NCBI GenBank assembly: GCA_948567375.1
Contig: OX419756.1
Span: 62,758,333 to 62,822,332 of the forward strand
Source of the DNA: Lunularia cruciata
Lineage: Eukaryota > Streptophyta > Marchantiopsida > Lunulariales > Lunulariaceae
DNA length: 64,000 nucleotides
Direction: 5' to 3'
In this document: one piece after another, positions 31,536-42,721 of the stretch
Layout: each line of letters begins with the position of its first letter
How positions within the stretch are numbered: the stretch's first letter is position 1
Made by a program: the position numbers and the translations under genes
The notes under the pieces: generated by a model
The model's input: the letters and a program-made list of their open reading frames with translations, nothing else
What the model was told of the DNA's origin: nothing
The model's database searches: none

Positions 31536-33049
31536 CAATTAGTCAGTACGTCTTCCACTCCTACTACAGTTACAGAGGATACTTGGGAGCCAGATCTTGG
31601 ACCCAAGCTTACTGGAGAGGAAAGACGGAGGGTTTGGAGGTTCTTGAGGAGTCACACGAGTTGTTTTGCCTTCAGTATGAAGGATTTGGTTGCTCTGAAG
31701 GGACTTGGTATACAGATTGAGCTGACTAGCAACACACCAGTTTTTCGACATCCTTATCGATATAGTGATATGAAGAGGACATTGATTTAGAGCCAGAGAA
31801 GTGACCTTTTTGAGGCTAGTTTGGTGGAGATTTCACATGGAGAGTATGCATCAGCAACAATGATACCGGCCAAGAAGGATATGCATGGCAACTATACAGA
31901 TAGGCGGATGTGTGGAGATTACCGTCCTATCAACCGATAGACCAGGGCTGATTGGTATGCCATGCCTACACCGGAGGAGATTTTTGATGCGATTGGGCAT
32001 CCAAAGGTCTTCAATACTTTGGATCTTTGAGCGGGATATCATCAGTTGTCGATCAGGGAGGAGGATAAGTCCAAGACAACATTTTGGGCTATTGATCCTC
32101 ACGGCAAGGATGTGTTATATCAATGGAGGTTCTTACCATTTGGATTGAAGAACGCTCTTGTTGAGTTCCAGAGGGTCATGGATAGGATCCTAGCTAGATT
32201 GGATTTTGCTCGGTGCTATATTGATGACATTTTGGTTCATAGCACTACTATGGAGGAGCATGAGAGACAGTTCTTGGAGGTGTTTGAGAGGTTGAGATCT
32301 CATGGACTCAAATTACATCCTAGGGAGTGTAGGTTCTTCCATGAGCAGGTTGAGTATTTGGGTCACACTATCAACCCCGAAGGACTTGGTGTCCAACAGA
32401 CCAAGGTGGAGGCTATTGCACATATTCCTTAGCCTACGGATGTGAGCAGAGTGTGAGCATTCCTTGGGCTGGCAAACTTTTATTGCCGCTATGTTAGAGG
32501 ATTTAGTGTCATTGCCGAGGCCTTGATGAAGCTGACCAAGCTTACACATGAGTGGTGTTGGGGAGGTGAGCAGGAGAGAGCTTTCGTAGAGCTCAAGGAG
32601 AGGTTGACATCTGGTCCTATTTTGAGGAGGCCGATCAGGAGACGACCATTTCAAGTTCACATTGATTGGAGTATGTTGGGGCTTGGAGCGGTGCTCACCC
32701 AACATGATGATGAGGAGAAGGAGTTTGTGGTGGCCTATGCTAGTCGCTCCAACAATTCAGTGGAGGCGAAGTATAGTTCATATGAGGGAGAGTGTTTGGC
32801 AACAGTTTGGGCAGTAGCACATTTCCAATGTTATCTATTTGGTAACCCCTTCACTCTCATCACTGATCATCAGCCGTTGAAGTGGTTGATGGAGTCCGAC
32901 AAGCTATCAAGGAAGCTTGCACAATGGGCTCTGATTTTATAGGAATATGATTTCACGGTTGTTCATAGACCTGGAGTGGTGAAGATGCAGATGGGTTGAG
33001 TAGAAACCCATGTCCCAGCCAGCAGGATCAGACCGGAGCACGTTGTCAT
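31536..33049 (+). pseudogene. Family C reverse transcriptase and RNase H
   Basis: A linker (LTGEERRRVWRFLRSH) leads to RT with a MCGDYRPIN palm motif and the catalytic YIDD at 32217-32228, then EYLGHTINPEG and FLGLANFYCRY. RNase H runs from about 32650 (a VHIDWSMLGLGAVL aspartate) through a SSYEGECLA glutamate to TDHQPLKWL. Stops occur near 31788, 31938, 32028, 32430 and 32940. The region ends in a DQTGARCH motif at about 33024-33049, where a tandem-repeat insertion separates it from integrase. Confidence 0.9.
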
Positions 33050-33199
33050 CGGGAAAATAGCCCACGTGTACTCTTGAGGCTTTTGGGCTTTGAGGTAAAG
33101 GACAGGAAAGAAAGGGCTTGGAGAGGGAGGACTAGAGAGGAGTTTTTTTCAAAGAAGAGGGCCAGAACAGGCAGAAAAGGAGGAGGAGAATTCTCAGAG

Positions 33200-33600
33200 A
33201 GATAGGCTTGGACAGGAAGGAAAAGGAAGGAGAGAAAGGCCTGCTGGGAGAAAGGGAGAATTATTGAAGGGCTAGGGCTTGGCCAGGAGAGGAGGAGAAT
33301 TTTTGAAAGTGCTTGCTGTGCAGATTTTTGGAGAGAAAGGCCTGCTGGGAGAAAGGGAGGATTATCGAAGGGCTAAGGCTTGGCCAAGAGAGAAGGAGAA
33401 TTTTTGAAAGTGCTTGTTGTGCAGATTTTTGGAGAGAAGGCCTGTTGGGAGAAAGGGAGAATTATCAAAGGGCTAAGGCTTGGCCAAGAGAGAAGGAGAA
33501 TTTTGGAAAGTGCTTGCTGTGCAGAAATTTTGGACAGAAAGGCCTGCTGGGAGAAAGGAGAATTATCAAAGCGTTAAGGCTTGGCCATGAAGGAGAGGAA
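33200..33600 (+). repeat. Tandem repeat, ~101-bp unit, about four copies
   Basis: Units containing CTGCTGGGAGAAAGGGAG and AAGTGCTTGCTGTGCAG start at 33241, 33342, 33442 and 33543, a period of about 101 bp. Units differ by small changes and 1-bp indels. Confidence 0.85.
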
Positions 33601-34860
33601 TTTTCAAAATGTGAGAGGGGAGGGTTGTGCTTGGACCAGGAGAGGAATTTTCAAAATGTGATGGGAGTCTTGCAGGGCTGTGCTTGGACCAGGATAGGAA
33701 TTTTTGAAATGTGAAGGGAGTCTTGAAGGGCTGAAGGCTTTTGGAGATGCCTGAGGGCTGTGTTTTGGACCAGGATAGGAATTTTTGAAATGTGAAAGGA
33801 GTCTTGAAGGGCTGAAGGCTTTTGGAGATGCCTTAGGGCTGTGTTTTGGACCAGGAGAGAATTTTTCAAAATGTGAGAGGAGTCTTGAAGGGCTGGGCTT
33901 GGACCAGGAGAGGAATTTTCAAAATGTGAGAGGGCATGGCTGTGCTTGGACCAGGAGAGGAATTTTTGAAATGTGATGGGAGTCTTGCAGGGCTGTGCTT
34001 GGACCAGGATAGGAATTTTTGAAATGTGAAGGGAGTCTTGAAGGGCTGAAGGCTTTTGGAGATGCCTTAGGGCTGTGTTTTGGACCAGGATAGGAATTTT
34101 CAAAATGTGAAGGAGTCTTGAAGGGCTGAAGGCTTTTGGAGATGCCTTAGGGCTGTGTTTTGGACCAGGAGAGAATTTTTCAAAATGTGAGAGGAGTCTT
34201 GAAGGGCTGGGCTTGGACCAGGAGAGGAATTTTCAAAATGTGAGAGGGCATGGCTGTGCTTGGACCAGGAGAGGAATTTTCAAAATGTGATGGGAGTCTT
34301 GCAGGGCTGTGCTTGGACCAGGATAGGAATTTTTGAAATGTGAAGGGAGTCTTGAAGGGCTGAAGGCTTTTGGAGATGCCTTAGGGCTGTGTTTTGGACC
34401 AGGATAGGAATTTTCAAAATGTGAAGGGAGTCTTGAAGGGCTGAAGGCTTTTGGAGATGCCTTAGGGCTGTGTTTTGGACCAGGAGAGAATTTTTCAAAA
34501 TGTGAGAGGAGTCTTGAAGGGCTGGGCTTGGACCAAGAGAGGAATTTTCAAAATGTGAGAGGGCAGGGCTGTGCTTGGACTAGGAGAGGAATTTTCAAAA
34601 TGTGAGGGGAGTCTTGCAAGGCTGTGCTTGGACCAGGATAGGAATTTTTGAAATGTGAAAGGAGTCTTGAAGGGCTGAAGGCTTTTGGAGATGCCTTAGG
34701 GCTGTGTTTTGGACCAGGAGAGAAATTTTCGAAATGTGAAGGGAGTCTTGCAGGGCTGAAGGATTTTGGAGATGCCGTAGGGCTATGCTTGGACCAGGAG
34801 AGAAATTTTTGAAATGTGAGGGGAGTCTTGCAGGGCTGTGCTTGGATCAGGAGATGCTAT
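33601..34860 (+). repeat. Higher-order minisatellite, ~315-bp period
   Basis: Basic units of about 55-86 bp share GGACCAGGAGAGGAATTTTC and GGGAGTCTTG. Longer units add a GGCTTTTGGAGATGCC block. A distinctive unit starting ATGGGAGTCTTGCAGGGC recurs at 33661, 33976 and 34290, with a variant at 34605, giving a period of 314-315 bp. The array is strongly purine-biased on the plus strand. Confidence 0.88.
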
Positions 34861-35884
34861 TTCAAAATCTGAGGGAGAAAAAGTGTTTTCTCTCGAAGGA
34901 TTGAACAATGTGCAGGAGAGGAAAAGCTTGGACAGAAGAGAAAATTTTGCAAGTCTGAAGGGGTTTGGGCAGAAGTTGAAGAGAACAAAATTTCATAGGG
35001 AAGCAAGAGGATAGGAGATTCAGACAGTAGAGAATTTTTGCAGGTCTGAAGGGGATTTGCTGCAGAAGTTGCCAAAGGATATCTCCCGAAGTCAGGAAGA
35101 AGAGGAGGAGAATTTTGAAGTGGATCAGTTCATCTGAAGCAAGGGCAAGAAAATATTTGAAGTTGGTTGGCCTGTTTGGATGGAGTGAATCTGATCTGCA
35201 AAACAAGGCATAGGAGAATGAAGAGGTTCGGAGGGTGAGTTGCCTTGTCTGCTGTCAGACAGAGTATGTGTGAAGTGTCGGGCTGAGTTGATGAGCAGTT
35301 GCAACCTTAGGGGCAGGCATTGCCTTGACTAGAACTATTTGACTTATCCAACCTTGTGAACTTTGTTGTTGGAATTCTTGTGAATGATGAGTCTTGGAAG
35401 CGGATTTGTGTTATGAATTGTGACTAGAGTTGAGGAAAACTCCATTGTAGGAGCTCTTAGTCTGGTCCAGGTGAAAAGCATAATTAAATGATCTGAGTGT
35501 CCGGGTTTAGGTTCAGTTAGATCACTCAGTTGTTGTTTATTTTATTTTATCAAAGGGCCACCTGACCTAGGTCTATGAACTGCCAGATCCCAAACCATAG
35601 CTTGAACCTGACGAGAAAATAGGATATGAGACCAGGCAGAGGTAGAAACCATAACACCAGACTCGCATGACAAGATTGGTTTTGCAAAAGTCAAGGATAA
35701 AACAAAACCTTCAGGGTGAGCCAACCTCAGGGAAACTGAAACAACAAGTACATATAGAGACAAATTCTCGACAATCCAGGAGTAGGTTTGGAATGTCAGT
35801 CTACAGGAAAATCCAAAAGAAAGACAGTAAGCACAAGCAGCCATGTGCTCGGCGCACTCTCAAGACCGAACATTCCCCACGACA

Positions 35885-37377
35885 ACGTTGGCATGGTGAG
35901 ACAGATGAGGAGATGGTGCCAGGTTGGCATGCATCGGTCTTTTTGTGTATATTTGCAGAGGCTTTGGTGGTATCTCTCTCAGCGCATACAAGAGGAGTTA
36001 TTGAGGTCACAAATCCAGAGTGAAGATATTGGTACAGTTCAGCAAGACATTCATGATGATGTCTTGGTGATGGACTATCTTCACACTGGTGTTGTGGGTG
36101 GCACAGTTGGAGCCAAGGAGGGAGACCATGTTCTTCAATGGGCCAGACGGTTCAGATTGGAGGTTAGACACCTTTTGTGTGTATGGGAGGATGGTAGAGT
36201 GCAAGTAGTACCACTTCTAGCACAGAGACCACAGTTGGTCCGTCATGCTCACGAGGAGCTAGGACATTTTGGAGTAAAGCGTACATATAGCTTACTCCAG
36301 AGTCATTATTGGTGGCACGGTATGCAGACCAAGGTATATCAGTTTGCTGCTAGATGTATGGTTTGTGACCAAGTTAGAGCATCATGCAATGCTCCTATGC
36401 CACAGTTACACCCATTACCTATCATGGGATTGGGTTACTGTTGGAGTTTGACTTCACCGGACCTTTACCGCTGATTGTGAGACATCATCGGTATGTTTTG
36501 GTGATGGTGGAGCACTTCTCCAAGTGGATTGAGTTGGTGGTACTTCCTGACAAGTCTAGTGAAGGGACAACTTACTTGTTCTTGGATCAAGCTCTTAGTC
36601 ATTTTGGTGCACCAACTGAGGTTTTGACTGATTAGGGTATAGAGTTCTTGGGAGAGTTTCACGTCTTGTGTGACAAGGCTTTGATTGATCATCGTACTAC
36701 ATCCCGAGATCACCTTGAGGCAGATGGCTTAGCAGAGAGAGTGATTCAGATGGTGAAGAGAGGATTGCAAAAGTATGGTTTGTAGAGAGGCCACTTGGGA
36801 GACTGGGATCTCCAATTACCTTGGTTGGCCGTGGGCTATCGGTTCAGCCGGCAAGCCTCCTTACCATCCTTCTCTCCATACTTTCTACTATATGGACAAG
36901 ATCCAGATTTACTTGCAGCTATTTGTCGAAATGCTACTATAGTTTTGGACTTGGATGATCTTGATGTATAGATGAGCGCATGTTCTCAGCAGGCAAAGAT
37001 CTTTCGGAGAGTGGTGTCGATGGCCTTTGAGAACTTGGTGATTGCTCAGCATAGAGATACTTTACGCTATGCTACCATTCAAGGAGGAGGTTATTGACCC
37101 TCGATCCGTCGATTTCATCCAGGCAACTATGTATATCTACAGCGGACAGCACCAACAACACTTGATGTTTTTATTGGCCGCACTATCTTGAGAGTACGTG
37201 AGGTTTTGCCATCTGGAGTCCTTGTTTTAGAAGGATGTGATGGTGTTGTTTGGAAGGATCATGTGTGCAATTGTGCGCCATGCCACCTTCCAAACATTGA
37301 TGGTACTATGGACCCAAGCTTGGCACTTGTACATGCAGGCTTGAGGTGTATGTTATGTGGCTCTTCTGGTGGAGCTG
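35885..37377 (+). pseudogene. Family C integrase and tail, to first half of PHD finger
   Basis: It resumes with DEEMVPGWHAS. The zinc-binding domain follows (HAHEELGHFGVKRT ... CMVCDQV, about 36246-36372), then the catalytic core with FDFTGPLP, EVLTD (then TAG) and ADGLAERV for the three acidic residues. The tail has YLQRTAP and VREVLPSGVLVLEG, a chromo-like or GPY-type strand region, then CAPCHLPNIDG. It ends with C-x2-C at 37347-37358, the first Cys pair of a PHD finger, cut at 37377 by family E. Stops occur at about 36633, 36783, 36968 and 37096, plus a frameshift near 36430. Confidence 0.88.
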
Positions 37378-40300
37378 TGTGGTGCCCACATTTTATTTTA
37401 TTTTTAAATAAAGGAGAAGAAGTGTATAGAGAAGTCGGATTGCGCGTGTATGACCGAAGAAAGTGAAGAAAGGAGTCTTTGGGAGGAAACCCAAAGTAAA
37501 GTGACTTCGGAGCGGGGGGAGCTCAACCCAAGGCAAAGACAGTCTAACAACCTTTTGTCAGGGCGAGAAATTCAAGAAGGGGCCGTTTCAAAACTGGTGG
37601 CTCATATGCACAAAGGTTGATTGACAGTGATAAGTGCATGTTAGAGGTGTGATTTCTCAGTAGGAACTCAAAGTGACGGAAGACAAAGTAGCACAACTCT
37701 ATAAAAATCAAAACTACAACGACAAAATGTCGAGCAATTTTCCTTCGCCGTTGAGGAGTCGTCTTGCAGGTGATCGGGGAAAGGGAAATAGGTTGGACTC
37801 ATGTTAGTGCGCAAGGGAGAAGTTGCAAGAGTGAAATTGAGAGAAAGTGAGAAAGTAGAAGAGATGGGAGGAGGGAAGAAGAACTCCAAATTCGCAGTCA
37901 GAAATCATGCAATTCAGGGATTAGATGTGATAGCAAGGATTGAAGTCTTGAGCCAACTTTGGATCACCTTTTTGGCATGGAACTGGAACGTGAGTTTTCC
38001 AGGATTCATGACAGAAATCATCAAGAGTAAGTGTCTCGATGGACCCGAGGAGAAGGAAAGAGAGGAAATCCGGCTCGCTGGACAGAGTCGGATTGGAGAC
38101 TCGTACTCGGGAAAGAGGTAGGCTCGGAGCAGGGAGCCACGTTCTTGGGGAAAGGAGAGATAGCCCAAGAAACGCAGGAGGTGAGAGATGCCTTCTCGTC
38201 AAAAAGAACAAAGAATGGGTATAAGGTTGAGAGCTACAAAGATCCTGTCAAGAGGGGAATTGTGAGTGCTCTCATGGCAATCTTGAAGTTGGAGAGAACG
38301 ACTTATGTGATGAAACACCAAGCAGTGTTCTTCCATAAGTTGTTTGCAGGAGAACCTATCAATTGGGCAAGGTGTTTTCACGGGAGAACAAGGCAGATGG
38401 TGTGGAATTTGCGGGATAAGTCACCTCCACATTACATTGTGCTGTTTGCAGCACACTTCTACCTCGGGCTCAATCTACTGACCTTGGTGGAGCGGAATCG
38501 GATGGTGTCGCACTTCCATCTGGATGTGCAAAAGGAGGTTGATGTCAAGGAGCAGCAATATATTCTCCAAATCCGGAGCACGGACGACTACTACGCAAAG
38601 ATAGGAAAGAACGTGGAGGTCGTAGTAAGTACCCCGACAAAGAAGAAAAGTCGGCAAGGAGAAGCCAAAGAAAGCAAGAAACCTCGGAAGATGCAGAGAA
38701 GTAACCCGAGGCAAAGTATGGTGGTGATTGAGTTGGAAGATGAAGACTTAGAAGGCGAGGCCGAGCTCAGGACGGAGGACTCGAAACATGAGGAGGAACC
38801 TGAACTGACATTGCAGAATGGAGATACGAGCAGTGACAATGAAGAAGGAGGAGAGATGACATTGGTGCCAACGGCTAACAAGGAAGAAGAAGAAGTGCAA
38901 GTCGAGGTGGAAGCTGAAGACAACTTGCCATTGGAAGACGAAGTTCCCGTGGCTGAGGAAAAGAAGATCGCAGTGCAGCGAGGAGTTCGCTCGTGACGTA
39001 AGGCAAAATGTGAAGTAGGGCCAAGTAGAGGGAAGGAAGAGGTAGAAGAAAGCTCGGGCAGTGAGGCATCAATCCCGATACGAAGACTCCAGAGAAGAAG
39101 GCGAGTATCAGGAGAACACGAGGAGAAAAGAGAGACCACTCCGCGGGAGGAAGTAGTTGCCAGTGATGGAGTCAATTACCTGCGAGAGGTAGTGTGCCCG
39201 TTGTTGGTGAAGTTGGAGCACAAGAAGAAGGAGATGCAGTCGACTTGTCTAGAGGTGACGACTATTTTGCAAGTCCTTTCGAGATTAGAGGAAGAGAACT
39301 CGGAGTTGAAGAGAGGTATAACCCGAGGTGAGGAGGAGAGAGAAGTACTGCAAGCGGAGGCAGTAGAGCGAAGTCAGGTAATTGAAGACCTGAAGAGAGA
39401 AGTAAATTATCGAGAGGATCTTGTGAGGAAGAGTGACATAGCAAGGGAAAGACATGTAGCTGAATTCAAAGTCTTGAAGCAATAGTTTGCTGATTCAAGA
39501 GTAGAACTTATCCATGCTATGGCGAGGGTAGCAACGAAGGATCAAGAGCTCGATAGAGTGATGGAGAGTATGGAGGAGAAGAAGCAACTCTGGCAAAGAG
39601 AGTTGTCTGCGCGGTATAAAGAAGAAGACTGATTACGAGAATTAAAGAAGGAGAAGGAGAAGGAGAAGGAGAACAGAGCAGACGGAGAAGGAGAACAAAA
39701 GGAGAAGGAGAAGGAGATGGTGAAGGCCAAATTCAAGGCAGAGTTGGAGATGTACCGAGAGGAATGGCTTGCAGATTGGGAACGAGAACGGAAGACAAGG
39801 TTGGAGCCATTGAAGGAGATAGTCCTCAAGGTGAATGTGATGTTAAGTATAGAAGCCAGCGTTTGAATTGAAGAAGCTTGACTGCATGAGTTAAAATTGT
39901 TGGTGCAGGAGACAAGGCAAAGACAAGCGAAAGACACCAAGATGAATGCCTTGTTAATAAAACTAAGAACTCATGTAGACAGAAAGGTGTTAGAGGTAGA
40001 GGATAACAATTCAATTAGATTAGACTTAGTGAAAATAGAGTTAGAAAAACTTCGGAAGGATGTTAGAGCAAAACCCGAAGTAAATAACATAGGAGTCCAA
40101 ATGTCTTTGGAGTTACCATCAGAGACATTAGAGAAGAGTGGGTCGGGAGATAAGGAGTTAGATAGATTACCCACTAGTAAAATTCCAGATCAAGAAAGAG
40201 AATTGTTGGATCTGGTAGGAGAAGTAGGAGATCTGAAACCCAAGGAAAAAGTGATAGGAAGTAAGATTACTTCGGGTTTGGGTTTAAAAGCCAATGACGA

Positions 40301-41099
40301 AGTAGACATCGGATCGGATTAGTAACAAATTTGAGATTTGAAGAGGCAGATATGAAGAGGGGCATTGTCATTTTGGATCTGCAGGTTAGAACAATTGTGG
40401 TAGAACAATATAGTTGTTAGAACTGTCGATCGTTTCACTATTTAAGAGTGGCATTTGCAGAGAAATGTTGTTCAGTGCTCATTATTTCTCAGAATAGATA
40501 AAGCAAAGTGCTGTGAAGCAGTGCTTGTTGCTTGTGGTTGATTCTGAGTATCATTTTTGTGTTTATGTTTGTGAGTGTTTGGAGAAATTTGAAGTGCAAG
40601 TCAGAGTGCTTGTTGGATGTTGGATTCCACAGCCTTGATCTTCATTCTGTGTGTTTGATCCTGAGTGAAGTGCAATCGAAGTAATGCCTTGACGGATTTG
40701 AGAGGAATTGTAGTGTTGGTAGTATTCTGCGTTTGTGAGTGCAGTGCAAAGTTGATGTGAAGCAATTTTGATTGAGGAAGTTGTGCCTTTAGTGGAGGGG
40801 TGGAACACAATTCTGAGGCGAAGTCATTTTGCAGTGAAGTGCCGTTTTTGGGAGAGCCTGATTGTTTCAAAAGATTTGATGGAGTTGTGATTAAGAAGTG
40901 TGAATTTGTGACAAGATTGCGAGTCAGTGCTTGTTACTCTCTTCTGGGTGTGGTTTCTACCTGAGAGATTAAAGACGCAACAAAGAAGAACTGAAATTGT
41001 TACTTTGCTTTGTATTTGACCAATTCTGACTCGTATCTCTGCGAGAACAAACTTTACTTACCCGATTACCGCAAAAGTGATATTTGCCGGGTTGTCACA
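37378..41099 (+). mobile_element. Family E element, subtype A, complete (3722 bp)
   Basis: TGTGGTGCCCACA start, GGGTTGTCACA end, perfect AGCTG duplication (37373-37377 and 41100-41104). It is inserted within the PHD-coding codons of family C. The TATA box is at about 37700 and the ORF ATG at 37727. No LTRs. Confidence 0.9.
37727..40322 (+). pseudogene. Family E coiled-coil protein, broken
   Basis: It has the same architecture as the 18900-21134 copy. Readable pieces are 37801-38121 (N-terminus), 38031-38996 (321 codons; conserved N-terminal domain and acidic segment, ending at a TGA that fits CGA), 39192-39485 (coiled coil, ending at TAG for Gln) and 39897-40322 (coiled coil and VDIGSD tail). 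A local expansion of GGAGAAGGAGAA-type sequence at about 39640-39720 lengthens the Lys/Glu run. The 3' UTR is 40323-41099. Confidence 0.85.
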
Positions 41100-41214
41100 A
41101 GCTGCTACTATGTTAGTGTGTGATTGCTGTTCGAGAGGATGGCATATGGCATGTATGACTCCTCCCCTCATGATAGTTCCTCAAGGATAGTGGTTATGTC
41201 CTAGATGTGCTTGA
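41100..41214 (+). pseudogene. Family C PHD finger, second half
   Basis: Removing family E and one AGCTG repeat restores the reading frame. The remaining C4HC3 ligands then follow: Cys 41119-41121 and 41128-41130, His 41143-41145, Cys 41152-41154, Trp 41191-41193, and Cys 41197-41199 and 41206-41208. The Trp two residues before the last Cys pair is characteristic of PHD fingers. A TAG at 41188-41190 and a TGA at 41212-41214 mark decay and perhaps the end of the polyprotein. PHD fingers read histone H3 tails; a targeting role here is inference. Confidence 0.8.
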
Positions 41215-41385
41215 CCTATAGCTAGTTCATTCTTTATATGGTATAGATTGCAGATAGGTGACTAACAATGGGGCTCCTTAGCACCTGGCCTCTTGATCTT
41301 TGCCCATTAGAGGGTATACCATATACTTGAGTAGATGGCTATCTGGAGTTAGAGGGACCTAACCGCCAGATAGAGGGGCGATTGT
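41215..41385 (+). other. Family C 3' region, no gene seen
   Basis: This non-coding or decayed tail follows the PHD finger. AGATAGAGGGGCGA just before 41386 could be the polypurine tract of family C, with TGTGGCACTTTAGAG as a possible 3' LTR start. No second LTR copy is available to test this. Confidence 0.35.
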
Positions 41386-42572
41386 GGCACTTTAGAGTTT
41401 ATGTATGACTTATGTGTGAGTTGTGCTTCTATAGTGTATGATGTTGACAGTGATGTATGTTGTGTAGCGATGTATGTTGTGTAGCAATGTATATACGCAT
41501 GACCGCTGTCACGCCATTTTTAGTTCCACATCTAGATGATCAGACACTAGAGTTCCAGTGATAGTAGTTAGAGTTATTCTAGCAGTTTCTCAAAGACTAC
41601 TTTCCGACAGTTAGATTTTGTGTTTGGGGTATTGACTTCACGGTGGGGCCCACCGTCACTTTGCACCGTTTGCATTATTGAGTGTGCCATCAGCGAGACC
41701 ATTAGGGTTTCAGTGCTAGCTCAAGTCCAAGGGGTATAGTTTTGAAGTGAGCTCCAAAGAGCTTACTTCTTTGATGTTGAGCCTTCGAGTTCCTGGCTAT
41801 GGTGAACAGAGGCTGGCAAGCGTCACCTGTATTCTCTATGCTTGAGTGGGTGTGGCTTGACTGTAATCAGTGCCCAATTGTTGGTAGTTTATAGAGTGAC
41901 AGATCAAGTACTGATCTGAGTTGAGTTGAGTTGAGACTGTTAAGCAATCTGATTATTGTGGCACTTTAGAGTCTATTTATGACTTATGTGTAAGTTGTGC
42001 TTCTATAGTGTATGATGTTGACAGCGATGTATGTTGTGTAGCAATGTTTATATGCACGATATAGTAGTCTTGGTAGTCATGAGTATTTTGATAGTTACTC
42101 ATAGACTACTAGTTGACGGACAGATCTTGTGTTTAGGGTATTGATTACATGGTGAGGCCCACCGTCATTTGCACCATTTGGACCATCAAAAGTGCCATCT
42201 ATGGGACCATTAGGATTTGAGACGTAGCTCAAGTTCAAATGGTATAGTTTTGAAGGGCAACTCAAGAGAGCTAACTTCTTTGATGTTGAGCATTCAAGTT
42301 CCTAGCTATGGTGGACTGAGGCTAGTGAGCGTCACCTAGATTCTTTTATTTAGAGTGGATGTGGCTTGATTGGAATTCATGCCTAGTTGTTGGCAGATTA
42401 TTGAGTGACAAATCAAGTACAGGTCTGATTGAGAATGATTTGAGTTGTGTAAACAAATTGATTATTGTGCACTTTAGAGTCCATGTAAGACTTATGTGTG
42501 AGTTGTGCTTCTATTGTGTGATGTTGAGAGCTATATATGTTTTGTGGTGAAATATATACTCATGACATATGG
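41386..42572 (+). repeat. Direct tandem repeat, ~0.5-0.57 kb unit, two full and one partial copies
   Basis: Units begin TTGTGGCACTTTAGAGT at 41386 and 41956, and a variant, TTGTGCACTTTAGAGTCC, at 42467. Units 1 and 2 share blocks such as TGTGTTTGGGGTATTGA / TGTGTTTAGGGTATTGA and TTCTTTGATGTTGAGC. Unit 3 aligns for only ~100 bp. It may be an internally repeated LTR of family C. Confidence 0.75.
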
Positions 42573-42721
42573 GAGCTACAAGATTGGTTTTAAGACCTAC
42601 GGGATTGGCTATTGGAGCTATAAGGATGGTTGTGGGAATAACTCTTATGGGATTCTGCTATGGGACTATATGATTCTATTGTGGGAATGGGTCTTGCAGG
42701 AATGGACCCTTGCAGGAAGGT

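Larger units (their letters stand above)
33050..35884 (+). other. Purine-rich insertion between RNase H and integrase
   Basis: Family C coding stops at about 33049 and resumes at about 35885. The junctions carry ACGTTGTCAT (33040-33049) and ACGTTGGCAT (35885-35894), a 10-bp direct repeat with one mismatch. That fits a target duplication of Mutator-like length, but no clear terminal inverted repeats are visible. The first ~2.1 kb is G/A-rich on this strand and dominated by tandem repeats. 34860-35540 is less repetitive with no gene. 35560-35884 has an open stretch (from 35667) of unknown origin. Confidence 0.55.

Noticed and set aside
33651..34498. Minus-strand open frames with repeated peptide (ALRHLQKPSALQDSLH)
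   Set aside because: They arise from the tandem DNA repeat. There is no start context or conservation apart from the repeat itself.
33601..34860. CRISPR-like array
   Set aside because: Units vary in length, have no unique spacers, and are nested into a 315-bp higher-order period, as in a plant minisatellite.
37378..41099. LTRs within family E
   Set aside because: The first and last several hundred bases of four copies were compared by eye and share no direct repeat beyond the few terminal bases.
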